From positions 1-12,723 of the forward strand of contig PUMG01000354.1 in assembly GCA_003551265.1 (NCBI GenBank): a DNA stretch of 12,723 bases, written 5' to 3'. Source of the DNA: Halovenus sp. Lineage in GTDB: Archaea; Halobacteriota; Halobacteria; Halobacteriales; Haloarculaceae. A program made the position numbers and the translations under genes. Shown in pieces: positions 1 through 6,934 of this stretch; the stretch's first letter is position 1; the number at the start of each line of letters is the position of its first letter. Below the pieces are notes generated by a model, which saw only the letters and a list, made by a program, of their open reading frames with translations, had not been told where the DNA came from and made no database searches.

Positions 1-713
1 AGGCACGCCAGCTCGATGCAGCGCTCGAAGCGCTCGGTAACGACACCGAACAGCTCGAATCGATTCATTACTCCTGGGTGAATTTGCCAGGCGGCGGTGG
101 GATGTCGACACGTCGCGGGACTGGCATCATGCTCGATGACCTGCTCGACGAGGCAATCTCTCGCGCCCGTGACGAAGTCGAGACTCGCATGGACGACCGC
201 ATCCGTGATGATGACCTCACAGACACCGACATCGAGCGCATCGCTCGCCAGGTCGGGATTGGTGCGGTCAGATACGACATCGTAGCCAAACAGCCGACGA
301 AGGCGATAACCTTCGAGTGGGACCGGGCGCTCGATTTCGAAGCGCAGTCTGCGCCGTACGTCCAGTACGTCCACGCCCGCACCTGCGGCATACTGGCAGA
401 AGCCGAGGAGATACCCGAAACACTGTCGGTAGATGCTTCGCTGCTCGAAACCGAGGCAGAACGGACGCTGGTACGCGAGATTGCCCGGTTCCTCGTCGTC
501 GTCGAGGAGGCGGCCGACGAGCGTGCACCACACGTCGTTGCAACGTACACCAGAGACATCGCCGAGACGTTCAACGCGTTCTACCGCGAGTGTCCGGTGC
601 TGGATGCACCCGAGGACGTTCGGAACGCACGACTCGCACTCGTGATTGCCGCACGGAACACCGTCGCGAACGCGCTCGACATCCTGGGTGTGCAGGCACC
701 GGAATCGATGTGA
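1..713 (+). CDS. argS: Arginyl-tRNA synthetase, C-terminal part (5' end outside window)
   Basis: Charges tRNA-Arg with arginine in the cytoplasm (class I aminoacyl-tRNA synthetase). The frame is open from the first full codon at base 3, so the gene starts upstream of the window. The visible part begins just before the KMSKS-loop equivalent: the segment [17 protein letters not shown] (about bases 75-125) matches the MSTR-type loop of ArgS, here without the usual preceding lysine. It is followed by the helix [12 protein letters not shown]. The last ~120 residues form the DALR-type anticodon-binding helical bundle, with a characteristic end ([14 protein letters not shown]). The stop is TGA at 711-713. 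An internal GTG at 78 is a valine codon inside the protein, not a start. The next gene begins 6 bases after the stop, suggesting co-transcription. Family assignment is secure; only about 237 residues are visible. Confidence 0.95.
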   Translation, partial: ARQLDAALEALGNDTEQLESIHYSWVNLPGGGGMSTRRGTGIMLDDLLDEAISRARDEVETRMDDRIRDDDLTDTDIERIARQVGIGAVRYDIVAKQPTKAITFEWDRALDFEAQSAPYVQYVHARTCGILAEAEEIPETLSVDASLLETEAERTLVREIARFLVVVEEAADERAPHVVATYTRDIAETFNAFYRECPVLDAPEDVRNARLALVIAARNTVANALDILGVQAPESM

Positions 714-719
714 GACGTC

Positions 720-1679
720 GTGTCCGAATATGCGTTCGAGTTAGCGCTGTGTGCTCAGCTGGAACGCGAGCGCGAGCGTATCGTGAGTCGTCAGCTTGGA
801 ACGCAGGTGCACGGCCGACGCGTGATGGACATCGTCTGTATCGAGCCGGGGAAAGCGTTCGACGAGCGGGTTGCCCTCACTGCTGAGTCGATTCCACATC
901 TTGCCATCGTGAGCGACGTCGGTCCCGGCAGAGCGCGATACTGGAAAGACGCGTTCGACTGCCACCCGGACACTGCGGCGAGCGTCGTCGAGCGAGCCGT
1001 CGACATCGGTTTCTTCGAGCGCGAGCGACGGAACGGCCGAACGTACGTCCGACAGACGGCAGGCTACCCCGATTGGTACGACACCATCGTCGGAATCGAG
1101 AACAAACCAGACCTTGGCCGACCGGGAGCGCTCGAAACGCAACTGCTGACCGACGTACAACTCGGACTCGTCGACGAAATCGTGCTCGCGACGGAGTCGT
1201 ACGTCACCGGTGCGCACCGGAATCGCATTCCCGAGGAGGTTGGTATCTGGCGGTTCGACCCCGACACTGGTGAGCGAACGGTCCTGCGTGAGCCTGAGCG
1301 GCTACCGACACGGGACAGCGGTATCGAGATCATCGACCGCAACAGCGCCAGAACAGAGATACGAGTCGCCACTCCCAACGAGATTGAGCTGGCCCGAATG
1401 CGAGTCGCTGAGCGTGCGTATGGAAAGGGATGGCGAACGTACGACTGGCCAGAGTGTGCCGAAATGGAACCCGACGAAGCAGCACTGCCGTACTGCTCGT
1501 GGCTGGAAAGAGTGGTCCATCCTGCCAAGGACTGTGGGAGTTACTGTGATGGTTTCGAACCGGCAGAACCGCCCGACGTCGACACCGAGCGTGTCCGTGC
1601 CGAGCGGACACCCTGGAAACCAGACCCGGACGGTCTACAGCGAACACAGGCCGGTCTCGACCGGTATTTCAAAGACTAA
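720..1679 (+). CDS. Haloarchaeal conserved protein of unknown function (DUF5787-like), possible PD-(D/E)XK-type fold
   Basis: Starts with GTG 6 bases after the argS stop, so it is probably translated from the same mRNA; 319 aa, acidic and soluble, with no membrane segment. I believe this is the haloarchaeal family DUF5787, recalled from memory rather than searched. Residues that fit a nuclease-like core are: an N-terminal helix (FELALCAQLERE), a strand with Asp37 (RRVMDIVCI), a strand with Glu127-x-Lys129 (TIVGIENKPDL), then a helix and strand (LETQLLTDVQLGLVDEIVLAT). Between them lies a segment resembling a winged helix (about 65-112). Near the C-terminus is a cysteine group, C246-x12-C259-x12-C272-x3-C276, which could bind zinc or an Fe-S cluster; Cys11 is also present. 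The nuclease reading is inference from motif spacing only. The pairing with argS may be positional rather than functional. Confidence 0.8.
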   Translation: MSEYAFELALCAQLERERERIVSRQLGTQVHGRRVMDIVCIEPGKAFDERVALTAESIPHLAIVSDVGPGRARYWKDAFDCHPDTAASVVERAVDIGFFERERRNGRTYVRQTAGYPDWYDTIVGIENKPDLGRPGALETQLLTDVQLGLVDEIVLATESYVTGAHRNRIPEEVGIWRFDPDTGERTVLREPERLPTRDSGIEIIDRNSARTEIRVATPNEIELARMRVAERAYGKGWRTYDWPECAEMEPDEAALPYCSWLERVVHPAKDCGSYCDGFEPAEPPDVDTERVRAERTPWKPDPDGLQRTQAGLDRYFKD

Positions 1680-1715
1680 ACGGGAGTTCGCGCTCACAGA
1701 CCGCTTTCCTCGCCG

Positions 1716-2486
1716 TCAGGGCTTTCGAGCGACGAGCGATATGCTCTTGACGCCGTATTTCTGACAGGCGTTCGTCGCCTGTTCGGAGATGAACTCGTAA
1801 TCGGTGTTTTCTTCGACCTCAACAGCACCGAACCCGGCATCTTCGATGAGCGACGTGTAGCTATCGATCTGTGCTGCCCCACCGATACAGGCCGCCCAGA
1901 GGTCGGCATCGTTCTTGATGCTCTCGGGCATCTGTCTCTCACTTATAATGTCCGCGAGTGCGAGTCGTCCACCCGGCCGCAGCACTCTTTCTGCTTCCTC
2001 GAAGACGCTCTTCTTCTCGGGCGAGAGGTTGATCACGCCGTTTGAGATAACAGCATCGAACGATTCGTCCTCGAACGGGAGGTCTTCGATGTAGCCCTGA
2101 TGAAAACGGACGTTGTGAAATCCGTTTTCGCCTGCAAGCTCACGTGCTTTCTCAACCTGCGCGGTGGTCATATCGACGCCCAGTACCGTTCCGGTTTCAG
2201 TGACGCCGAGTGCAGCGACAAACGTGTCCATCCCCGACCCACTGCCGAGGTCGAGCACGTCCTCCCCCGGCACGAGGTCTACCAGGTCGAAGTAGTGACC
2301 GACACCTGCAAACGAGTCGATCGCCGGTTCGGGAACGTACTCGAGAGACTCCGGGTCGTACCCGAGACGTTCAGCGAGCTGGCGTCCGGTCTCGAAGTGG
2401 AAGTCGCCTTCTGTGCTCTCTGCAACTTCCTGGTACATCGACTTTACTTCGCGTTCGAGTCTCTCTGTGTCGAGTGATTTGCTCAT
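1716..2486 (-). CDS. SAM-dependent class I methyltransferase, ArsM-like but lacking key arsenite cysteines
   Basis: 256 aa. Rossmann-type SAM-binding core: motif I VLDLGSGSGMD (77-87), acidic residue in LGVDMT (102-107), FDAVISNGVINLSPEK (143-158) and VLRPGGRLALADI (168-180). The order and wording of these motifs follow the arsenite methyltransferase family, including LAERLGYDPESL at 37-48, DLWAACIGGA with Cys200, and NACQKYGVKSIS with Cys241. Two positions that are cysteine in arsenite methyltransferases differ here: GCGNP is GVGHY (Val62), and SNCVINL is SNGVINL (Gly150). True As(III) methylation is therefore doubtful, and the substrate may be another thiol- or metalloid-type compound. It lies 13 bases after the OsmC-family gene, with an SD-like GAGGTGA (around 2494-2499) before its ATG. 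This makes it the second gene of a two-gene operon. It converges with the DUF5787-like gene. Confidence 0.88.
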   Translation of the reverse strand: MSKSLDTERLEREVKSMYQEVAESTEGDFHFETGRQLAERLGYDPESLEYVPEPAIDSFAGVGHYFDLVDLVPGEDVLDLGSGSGMDTFVAALGVTETGTVLGVDMTTAQVEKARELAGENGFHNVRFHQGYIEDLPFEDESFDAVISNGVINLSPEKKSVFEEAERVLRPGGRLALADIISERQMPESIKNDADLWAACIGGAAQIDSYTSLIEDAGFGAVEVEENTDYEFISEQATNACQKYGVKSISLVARKP

Positions 2487-2499
2487 CGAGAATCACCTC

Positions 2500-3105
2500 T
2501 CAGTCGTCCCCCGCAACCTCGACAGGCGTGTTGACGGTCATATCGACATCCTGTGCGAGCGAGACCAGCGTATAGACGGGAGCTCGCCGTGCCCACTCGT
2601 CGACGAGGTCTGCATCGATCTCCTCTCCTTCTATCTCTATCTCTGCAGTCAGGTTCTCGAAGACCGAGTCTGCCTCCCCGAGTTCCACGAGGTTGAACAG
2701 AACTGCCGGGTCGAAATCGGCCCGAACGCGAGTCTGGAGAGTGTCGATGTCGACGCCATTGGCGACGGCGTTGATGCTGATGCCAACGTTGATGCAGGCA
2801 GCGAGCGCTGAAAGCGCCGCTTCGACTGGCTCGATGCGATCGGTTGCACCGACCCATCCACCGGCATCCAGTACCTCCTTCCAGCCCCCATATGGAATCG
2901 TGTATTCACGGGTCTCACGAGCGATGGTTTCACCTCCGAGTTCGTAGCTGTCGATCTGTGCGAGGCTGTGTGCGCATGTCCCCTCGTAGGCTGCGGATGC
3001 TCCGAGACCGAGTTGAACCTCGTCGGGATGTTCGGATGCGTGCTGGGCGAATCCTTCGAGCGTTTCGAGTTCTACACCGTGTGTTATCTGATTTTCATCT
3101 GTCAT
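2500..3105 (-). CDS. OsmC-family protein with only the first catalytic cysteine
   Basis: 201 aa, soluble. The OsmC/Ohr fold is indicated by the central helix EPVEAALSALAACINVGIS (92-110) with Cys104 at the first redox-cysteine position, followed by strand-rich segments (TRVRADFD, LTAEIEIEG) and a final helix plus strand (WARRAPVYTLVSLAQ). In OsmC/Ohr peroxidases a second cysteine sits in a CPV motif; here that place is Ala175-Pro-Val. The usual two-cysteine peroxide mechanism is therefore unlikely, as in many OsmC-like relatives of unknown function. An additional Cys44 (EGTCAHS) is present. The start is supported by a strong SD-like GGGAGG about 10 bases upstream (3116-3121). It is followed after 13 bases by the methyltransferase gene and preceded on the same strand by an HTH regulator. 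Family assignment is good; the reaction is unknown. Confidence 0.85.
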   Translation of the reverse strand: MTDENQITHGVELETLEGFAQHASEHPDEVQLGLGASAAYEGTCAHSLAQIDSYELGGETIARETREYTIPYGGWKEVLDAGGWVGATDRIEPVEAALSALAACINVGISINAVANGVDIDTLQTRVRADFDPAVLFNLVELGEADSVFENLTAEIEIEGEEIDADLVDEWARRAPVYTLVSLAQDVDMTVNTPVEVAGDD

Positions 3106-3113
3106 TCTTTCGT

Positions 3114-3121
3114 CGCCTCCC
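3114..3121 (-). promoter_or_regulatory. Shine-Dalgarno-like site before the OsmC-family gene
   Basis: The minus strand reads GGGAGGCG, about 10 bases before the ATG at 3105. This is a strong match to the end of archaeal 16S rRNA and implies a leadered mRNA, unlike the probably leaderless genes nearby. No convincing TATA box could be chosen in the 132-base gap upstream (3106-3237). Confidence 0.55.
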
Positions 3122-3237
3122 GGTCGAAAAGTACGACTCAGTGTGTGTTGTAGTTACTCCGTGACCGTTCTGCAGAGGTTGACGTTCGTGCACCTGTTGG
3201 CCGATTCGCACGCTCTGGTTGTCGACGACCCATCTGG

Positions 3238-4062
3238 TCACTCGGCAATTAATGAGTGTTCAAGCGGTCGAGCCCCCTCTCGGTAGGAAGCGTAGACAGC
3301 CTCCGCCCACTCGCGCGCAGCTTGGGCGTCGCTGTCGATCAACACCTTCACAGCTCCGCTGTCGAGGTCGTTGCCCACGATGGCGGTGCGGTCGTCGAAG
3401 ATACCGACTCCGTACGACGGTAACTCGTCGTGGAGAAGCGCAGTCATGTTGCCGCTCTCGAGAATCTCGGTACAGAGTTCCGGATACGTCGAGAGGATGT
3501 AGCTGGCAGCCTCGGGTGGGTCGATGATTTCGGCCTGCATTCCGTCGAGGACCTGTTGCCGGAACGCTTCTCGACAGGGTTCGAGTACGGAGAGATCGAC
3601 CCCGACGAATCGGAACTGAGTCGCCTCCTCAAGCAGGGAACGGAACCGGTTCACCGGACGGTATGGCGAGTCGTACTCGGCGACGGTCACTGTTGCCTCT
3701 GTACTCGCATCGACCGCAAATTCGAGCGCCTCGTCCGGAAGCCAGTGCCAGACGTCGCGCAACGCCCGTTCAGCTTCGACTCGGTCGAGGAGTTCTTTCA
3801 CCCCGGACGCGATGGCCTCCCCGAGCAGTGTTGCGGTGTACTTGTATCCGTCCTTTCGAACCCATCTCCGGTCCTCGAACTCACCTAGCGTCCGTCGAAT
3901 CGTCGACGACGACACGCCAGTACGCTCACAGAGTTCGGACCGACTCCGGGGACGGTCGGTCAGCGAGACGAGCGTCTGCACGCGATGCTCGGACCGCGTC
4001 AGATACGCGACGTCACCGATTGCCGAGTCACTCTGGCAGCGCTTCATGTTATCGAGTGTCAT
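3238..4062 (-). CDS. HTH transcriptional regulator with C-terminal FilR1-type domain
   Basis: 274 aa from the chosen ATG at 4062 (an alternative ATG at 4047). The N-terminal winged HTH (about residues 18-75) reads YLTRSEHRVQTLVSL ... SRSELCERTGVSSSTIRRTL and ends with a wing (RRWVRKDGYKYTAT). A central-to-C-terminal region with RPVNRFRSLLEE, FVGVDL, EIIDPPEAASYIL, GNMTALLHDELPSYGVGIFDD and a final WAEAVYASYREGARPL matches the large haloarchaeal family annotated as HTH plus the middle domain of FilR1. The frame stays open 79 codons further upstream, but that part overlaps the MATE gene and a TATA box (4103-4112), so the shorter start is preferred. It lies just upstream of, and in the same direction as, the OsmC/methyltransferase operon, which it may regulate. 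That role is inferred from position only. Confidence 0.88.
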   Translation of the reverse strand: MTLDNMKRCQSDSAIGDVAYLTRSEHRVQTLVSLTDRPRSRSELCERTGVSSSTIRRTLGEFEDRRWVRKDGYKYTATLLGEAIASGVKELLDRVEAERALRDVWHWLPDEALEFAVDASTEATVTVAEYDSPYRPVNRFRSLLEEATQFRFVGVDLSVLEPCREAFRQQVLDGMQAEIIDPPEAASYILSTYPELCTEILESGNMTALLHDELPSYGVGIFDDRTAIVGNDLDSGAVKVLIDSDAQAAREWAEAVYASYREGARPLEHSLIAE

Positions 4063-4102
4063 GTTGTCTGTACGCAAATGTTCGGGATAACTCTTCGGAC
4101 CG

Positions 4103-4112
4103 CTTATATGTA
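4103..4112 (-). promoter_or_regulatory. TATA box of the HTH regulator
   Basis: The minus strand reads TACATATAAG, a good archaeal TATA box, overlapping the DNA just after and including the MATE gene stop codon region. Transcription would start around 4080, about 18 nt before the ATG at 4062. This supports the short start of the regulator and separate transcription from the MATE gene. Confidence 0.55.
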
Positions 4113-4114
4113 CA

Positions 4115-5662
4115 TTATGCCTCGACTCCTCTCTCGATCTCGTCCTCGTCGATATATTTCTCCTTCCAGGTGCCGCAAAGGAACCACGGGACGGCGACAG
4201 CCGCGCCGAGAACGTTGCCAGCAGCCATGCCAACCCAGACACCAGTCGGACCCCAACCAAGACCGAACGCGAGCAACACGACGGTCCCGACGCGACCAAT
4301 CCAGAGCGTACACAGCGAGATAACCATCGCTATCTTGGTGTTGCCAGCACCACGGAATGCCCCAAGCAGTACCTGACTCACTCCGAGGAAGGCGAACTCG
4401 ACCGAACGAATCTGCAGGTAGTCGACGCCGTGAGCAATCGTCTCGGCCGCACGCTCGACGTCACCGAGAAAGACACTTACAATCGGCTGTGCGAAGACGA
4501 CTGCCACGATAGCCACACCGACCATCACGGATGCAGACGTCGACGCTGCCAGGAACACCGACCGTTCGGCACGGTCGTCTCTGTCGGCACCGAGGTTCTG
4601 ACCGACCATCGTGTCGATCGCTCTTCCCAGCCCCAGCGCCGGGAGGAACACCAGCGAGATGATTCGGTTTCCGAGTCCGTACGCGGCGACGACCGGCGGC
4701 TCAAACGAGACGATCATCGCAGTCAGTGCGATCATCGCGAATGCGCTCGCTGACTGCTCGATCATGCTCGGCGTCCCGAGTCGGACGATATCCTCGATGA
4801 ATCCGAAGTCAGGAGAGAGGTCTGCGAACTGGACGGGTGGGCCAACCCCGGTGAAAAACAGGAGATACAGCCCGATCACTGCAGCGAGACCCCGTGAGAC
4901 AATTGTGGCGAGTGCCGCTCCTTCGATTCCCCACCCAGTGAAACCAGTCGAAGACAGAAGTGTTGCCTCCAGCCCTGTCAGACCGAGCCAGACGAACAGC
5001 GGATTGTTCTCGAAGCCGAAGATGAAAAACGGGTCGAGCGCGATGTTCGCGACGACAGAAACGACCATCACGTACATCGGCGTTTTCGTGTCGCCGTATC
5101 CGCGCATCAGCGCCGAGAAGATGAAAAAGCCGAACATCAGCGGAATGCCGAGGAAGATAATCTCCATGTAGTCGGCAGCCAGCGGAATCACGTCCGCCGA
5201 TGTATCCGGATCGCTCGGCAGAATTTCGAGCGCCGGACGAGTGTAGAAGAAGCCGACGCTTCCGATGAGTATCGACAGTCCGAACACAACCGTCACCGTC
5301 TGGCCGACGACTCTCCCCGCAGACTGCTCTCCCTCCGCACCGGTGTACTGAGCGACGAGTATCGCTCCTGCCGTGGTGAATCCGCCGGCGACCGCGATGA
5401 GCAAGAAGATGAGTGGGAATGCGATGCTTAGCGCTCCGACTGCCTCGGCCGAGAGCCGACCGAGATACAGTGTGTCGACGACGTTGTACGTCACCTGCAA
5501 CAACTGGATGACGACGATGGGCCAGGCCAGGTGAAACAGCGGCCAGACGAGACTCCCCTCCGTGATTGAGTTCTGCGACTCCTCGCTCGCGCCGTCTGTG
5601 CTCCTCTCGTCTGATTCGTCAGTCGCGTCTGATTCGTTGCTCGTACCGCTGTCGTCAGTCAC
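4115..5662 (-). CDS. MATE-family multidrug/metabolite exporter
   Basis: 515 aa integral membrane protein, probably with 12 transmembrane helices in two six-helix halves. It exports organic cations, drugs or metabolites in exchange for Na+ or H+ in characterised members. The N-terminal ~37 residues are a very acidic Ser/Asp/Glu-rich cytoplasmic tail. Family signatures follow: LAWPIVVIQLLQVTYNVVDT (start of helix 1, with the VDT typical of MATE proteins), ALMRGYGDTKTPMYVMVVSV between helices 5 and 6, TPSMIEQSASAF at the start of the second half, and FRGAGNTKIAMVISL in helices 10-11. The start is GTG at 5662; no other in-frame start upstream gives a better fit. The gene lies 52 bases downstream of moaB on the same strand. 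A perfect palindrome at the end of moaB (5705-5720) is a likely operator. The substrate cannot be told from sequence. Confidence 0.93.
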   Translation of the reverse strand: MTDDSGTSNESDATDESDERSTDGASEESQNSITEGSLVWPLFHLAWPIVVIQLLQVTYNVVDTLYLGRLSAEAVGALSIAFPLIFLLIAVAGGFTTAGAILVAQYTGAEGEQSAGRVVGQTVTVVFGLSILIGSVGFFYTRPALEILPSDPDTSADVIPLAADYMEIIFLGIPLMFGFFIFSALMRGYGDTKTPMYVMVVSVVANIALDPFFIFGFENNPLFVWLGLTGLEATLLSSTGFTGWGIEGAALATIVSRGLAAVIGLYLLFFTGVGPPVQFADLSPDFGFIEDIVRLGTPSMIEQSASAFAMIALTAMIVSFEPPVVAAYGLGNRIISLVFLPALGLGRAIDTMVGQNLGADRDDRAERSVFLAASTSASVMVGVAIVAVVFAQPIVSVFLGDVERAAETIAHGVDYLQIRSVEFAFLGVSQVLLGAFRGAGNTKIAMVISLCTLWIGRVGTVVLLAFGLGWGPTGVWVGMAAGNVLGAAVAVPWFLCGTWKEKYIDEDEIERGVEA

Positions 5663-5704
5663 TACTCTGACGTTTGCTCACTCGATAGTGAATGTTCTGA
5701 AATT

Positions 5705-5720
5705 GACTGACTGGTCAGTC
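5705..5720. promoter_or_regulatory. Perfect 7-2-7 palindrome, candidate operator for the MATE gene
   Basis: GACTGAC-TG-GTCAGTC is a perfect inverted repeat of 7-bp arms with a 2-bp centre. It overlaps the moaB stop codon (5715-5717) and lies 43 bases upstream of the MATE GTG start, just before the likely core promoter. Its size and symmetry are like those of operators of TetR/AcrR-type repressors, which often control exporters. No tetR-like gene is in the window. Confidence 0.5.
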
Positions 5721-6263
5721 GAAGCGGTGACGGGTTGCAAGTCCGGCGAGGTGGGGTGCTTCAGGCAGAATCAACTCTATCATCCCAGTCTGGACGGCCG
5801 CCCGGCTTCCGGGCAGGCAGAACACGGGTGTCCCGGAGACGACACCAGCAATCGCGCGTGACGCCATCGCCCGGTGTCCAATCTCGTCGTAGGAGATGCT
5901 CCTGAACAGTTCACCGAAGCCAGGAATGTCTCGCTCGAACAGTCCTTCACAGGCTGTGGGAGTGACGTCGTCCATCGTCATGCCGGTGCCTCCCGTCGTG
6001 ACGATACAGTCGACGTCGTCGCGACGACTCAGGTCGTCGACGGTTGCGCGGATGGCCGCGAAGTTGTCTCGCACCAGTTCGCGTGCGGTCACGCGGCCGT
6101 CAAACTCTTCGACCAGTTTGGCGGCGGTGTCGCCGCCAGGGTCGTTGTCCGGGTCACGCGACGAAGAGACCGTCACGATTGCCACGTACAGCGGGTCGAC
6201 GATGTCGTGTCCGTGGCCGTCTGTTCCACGACGCTCTGTCGGATCGAGTGGAGCCTCTGGCAT
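5715..6263 (-). CDS. moaB: MoaB/Mog-type molybdopterin adenylyltransferase-like protein
   Basis: 182 aa. Members of this family (MoaB, Mog, Cnx1G) adenylate molybdopterin before metal insertion during molybdenum or tungsten cofactor synthesis. The MPT-binding fold is recognised by YVAIVTVSSSRDP (26-38), the glycine loop CIVTTGGTGMTMDDVTPTA (86-104), the PGFGELFR segment (114-121) and FCLPGSRAAVQTGM (148-161). The first ~22 residues are a polar, His/Gly-containing tail not needed for the fold. The ATG at 6263 lies about 27 bases after a TATA-like sequence, suggesting a leaderless transcript. The 3' end carries a palindrome that probably serves the downstream MATE gene. No other molybdenum cofactor genes are in the window. 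Confidence 0.93.
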   Translation of the reverse strand: MPEAPLDPTERRGTDGHGHDIVDPLYVAIVTVSSSRDPDNDPGGDTAAKLVEEFDGRVTARELVRDNFAAIRATVDDLSRRDDVDCIVTTGGTGMTMDDVTPTACEGLFERDIPGFGELFRSISYDEIGHRAMASRAIAGVVSGTPVFCLPGSRAAVQTGMIELILPEAPHLAGLATRHRFD

Positions 6264-6285
6264 GTCTGTACACGGGTGTGGCTAC

Positions 6286-6295
6286 CCCTTTAATG
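6286..6295 (-). promoter_or_regulatory. TATA-like box of moaB
   Basis: The minus strand reads CCATTAAAGG; its centre is about 27 bases before the A of the moaB ATG, the spacing expected if transcription starts at or next to the start codon (leaderless mRNA, common in haloarchaea). Confidence 0.45.
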
Positions 6296-6331
6296 GCTCG
6301 CTGTGCTCGCCATTTTTTGCGGCCCGCTGCG

Positions 6332-6829
6332 CTACTGGTCGACGGAACCTGTAGATTGCTGTGTGAACGGACTTGCTGTCTCACACCAGTTCCAGCCCGG
6401 AAGTCGTGTCTGGAAGCCAGCGGCGAGCGCCGCGTCGAGGTCGTCGATACCGGCGCTCTCGCCGTCGTGGACGTGGACGTCTGCGTAGTGGAATGTGGCC
6501 TCGCCGAGCAATCGAAACGGCTGGTTGCCGGCGAGCATCCCTGCGAGTTCCCGACCGAGGAGTTCGTCGACGACGAAACCTGGATAATCGCCGTCGACAT
6601 CCAGTTCGCGCAACAGCCAGACGAGTGCGGCGACGTTGACCGCGAGGTCACCATCGGCGAATACCTCGTCGACTGCGTCGTGATACTGCTCGGTCGTGAC
6701 GGAATCGACGTCGGTATCGAACAGGTCGCCGAGGTCGTTACGTACGTTGTTGATGAGTGAGACGATTCGGTCGTCCCGACTGTGAATCCATTCATACTCG
6801 CGGGCGACCGTCTCCGGTGTCAGGTGCAT
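6332..6829 (-). CDS. Haloarchaeal hypothetical protein, acidic and mostly helical
   Basis: 165 aa from the ATG at 6829; not a family I recognise. The open frame continues 30 codons upstream, but that part reads unlike the rest, has several cysteines and histidines, and would overlap the divergent promoter region. The ATG giving MHLTPETVAREYEWI is therefore preferred. The protein is acidic with no membrane segment. Visible segments are a helix RDDRIVSLINNVRNDLGDLF (19-38), NVAALVWLLRELDVDG (65-80), FVVDELLGRELAGMLAG (85-101) and a His-containing stretch ATFHYADVHVHDGE (111-124), which might bind metal. The C-terminus (TASPFTQQSTGSVDQ) looks unstructured. It is transcribed away from the GT4 glycosyltransferase and toward moaB, 68 bases away. 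No function is proposed. Confidence 0.75.
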   Translation of the reverse strand: MHLTPETVAREYEWIHSRDDRIVSLINNVRNDLGDLFDTDVDSVTTEQYHDAVDEVFADGDLAVNVAALVWLLRELDVDGDYPGFVVDELLGRELAGMLAGNQPFRLLGEATFHYADVHVHDGESAGIDDLDAALAAGFQTRLPGWNWCETASPFTQQSTGSVDQ

Positions 6830-6884
6830 ACAGTGAGCAGTGTGTGCTGAGACGGTCAATGTTATGCTCCGTTCGAGGAGGTCG

Positions 6885-6897
6885 ATAGCTATTAACC
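6885..6897. promoter_or_regulatory. Divergent promoter region with ATAGCTAT palindrome
   Basis: The sequence ATAGCTATTAACC contains a perfect 8-bp palindrome (6885-6892). It gives TATA-like strings on both strands: CTATTAACC for the plus-strand glycosyltransferase (ATG at 6935), and GTTAATAGC for the minus-strand hypothetical gene (ATG at 6829). For the plus strand, transcription would start near 6917, giving a leader of about 18 nt. A second minus-strand candidate is the GCATAAC string near 6870-6876. Confidence 0.4.
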
Positions 6898-6934
6898 CGA
6901 GCGCAGTGCACTCGTGCATAGGAATCTCTCGCCG

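Noticed and set aside
317..886. Long Arg-rich open frame on the plus strand
   Set aside because: It is an out-of-frame shadow of argS and the following gene; its composition (very Arg/Cys-rich) is not that of a haloarchaeal protein.
1716..2486. Calling the methyltransferase arsM
   Set aside because: Two of the expected arsenite-ligand cysteines are replaced (Val62, Gly150) and no ars genes are nearby.
3240..3260. Short inverted repeat CACTC/GAGTG at the 3' end of the HTH gene
   Set aside because: Only 5-bp arms with a 10-base loop and no T-run; too weak to call a terminator.
4063..4299. 79-codon upstream extension of the HTH regulator frame
   Set aside because: It overlaps the MATE coding region on the same strand, reads as Arg/Ser-rich non-haloarchaeal protein and lies upstream of the TATA box at 4103-4112. 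The domain match begins after the ATG at 4062.
6154..6795. Ser/Thr-rich open frame overlapping moaB and the hypothetical gene
   Set aside because: It crosses two better-supported genes, and its low-complexity composition is typical of a frame-shifted GC-rich gene.
6830..6919. 30-codon upstream extension of the hypothetical gene at 6332-6829
   Set aside because: The extension is hydrophobic and Cys/His-containing, unlike the acidic body, and runs into the divergent promoter region.
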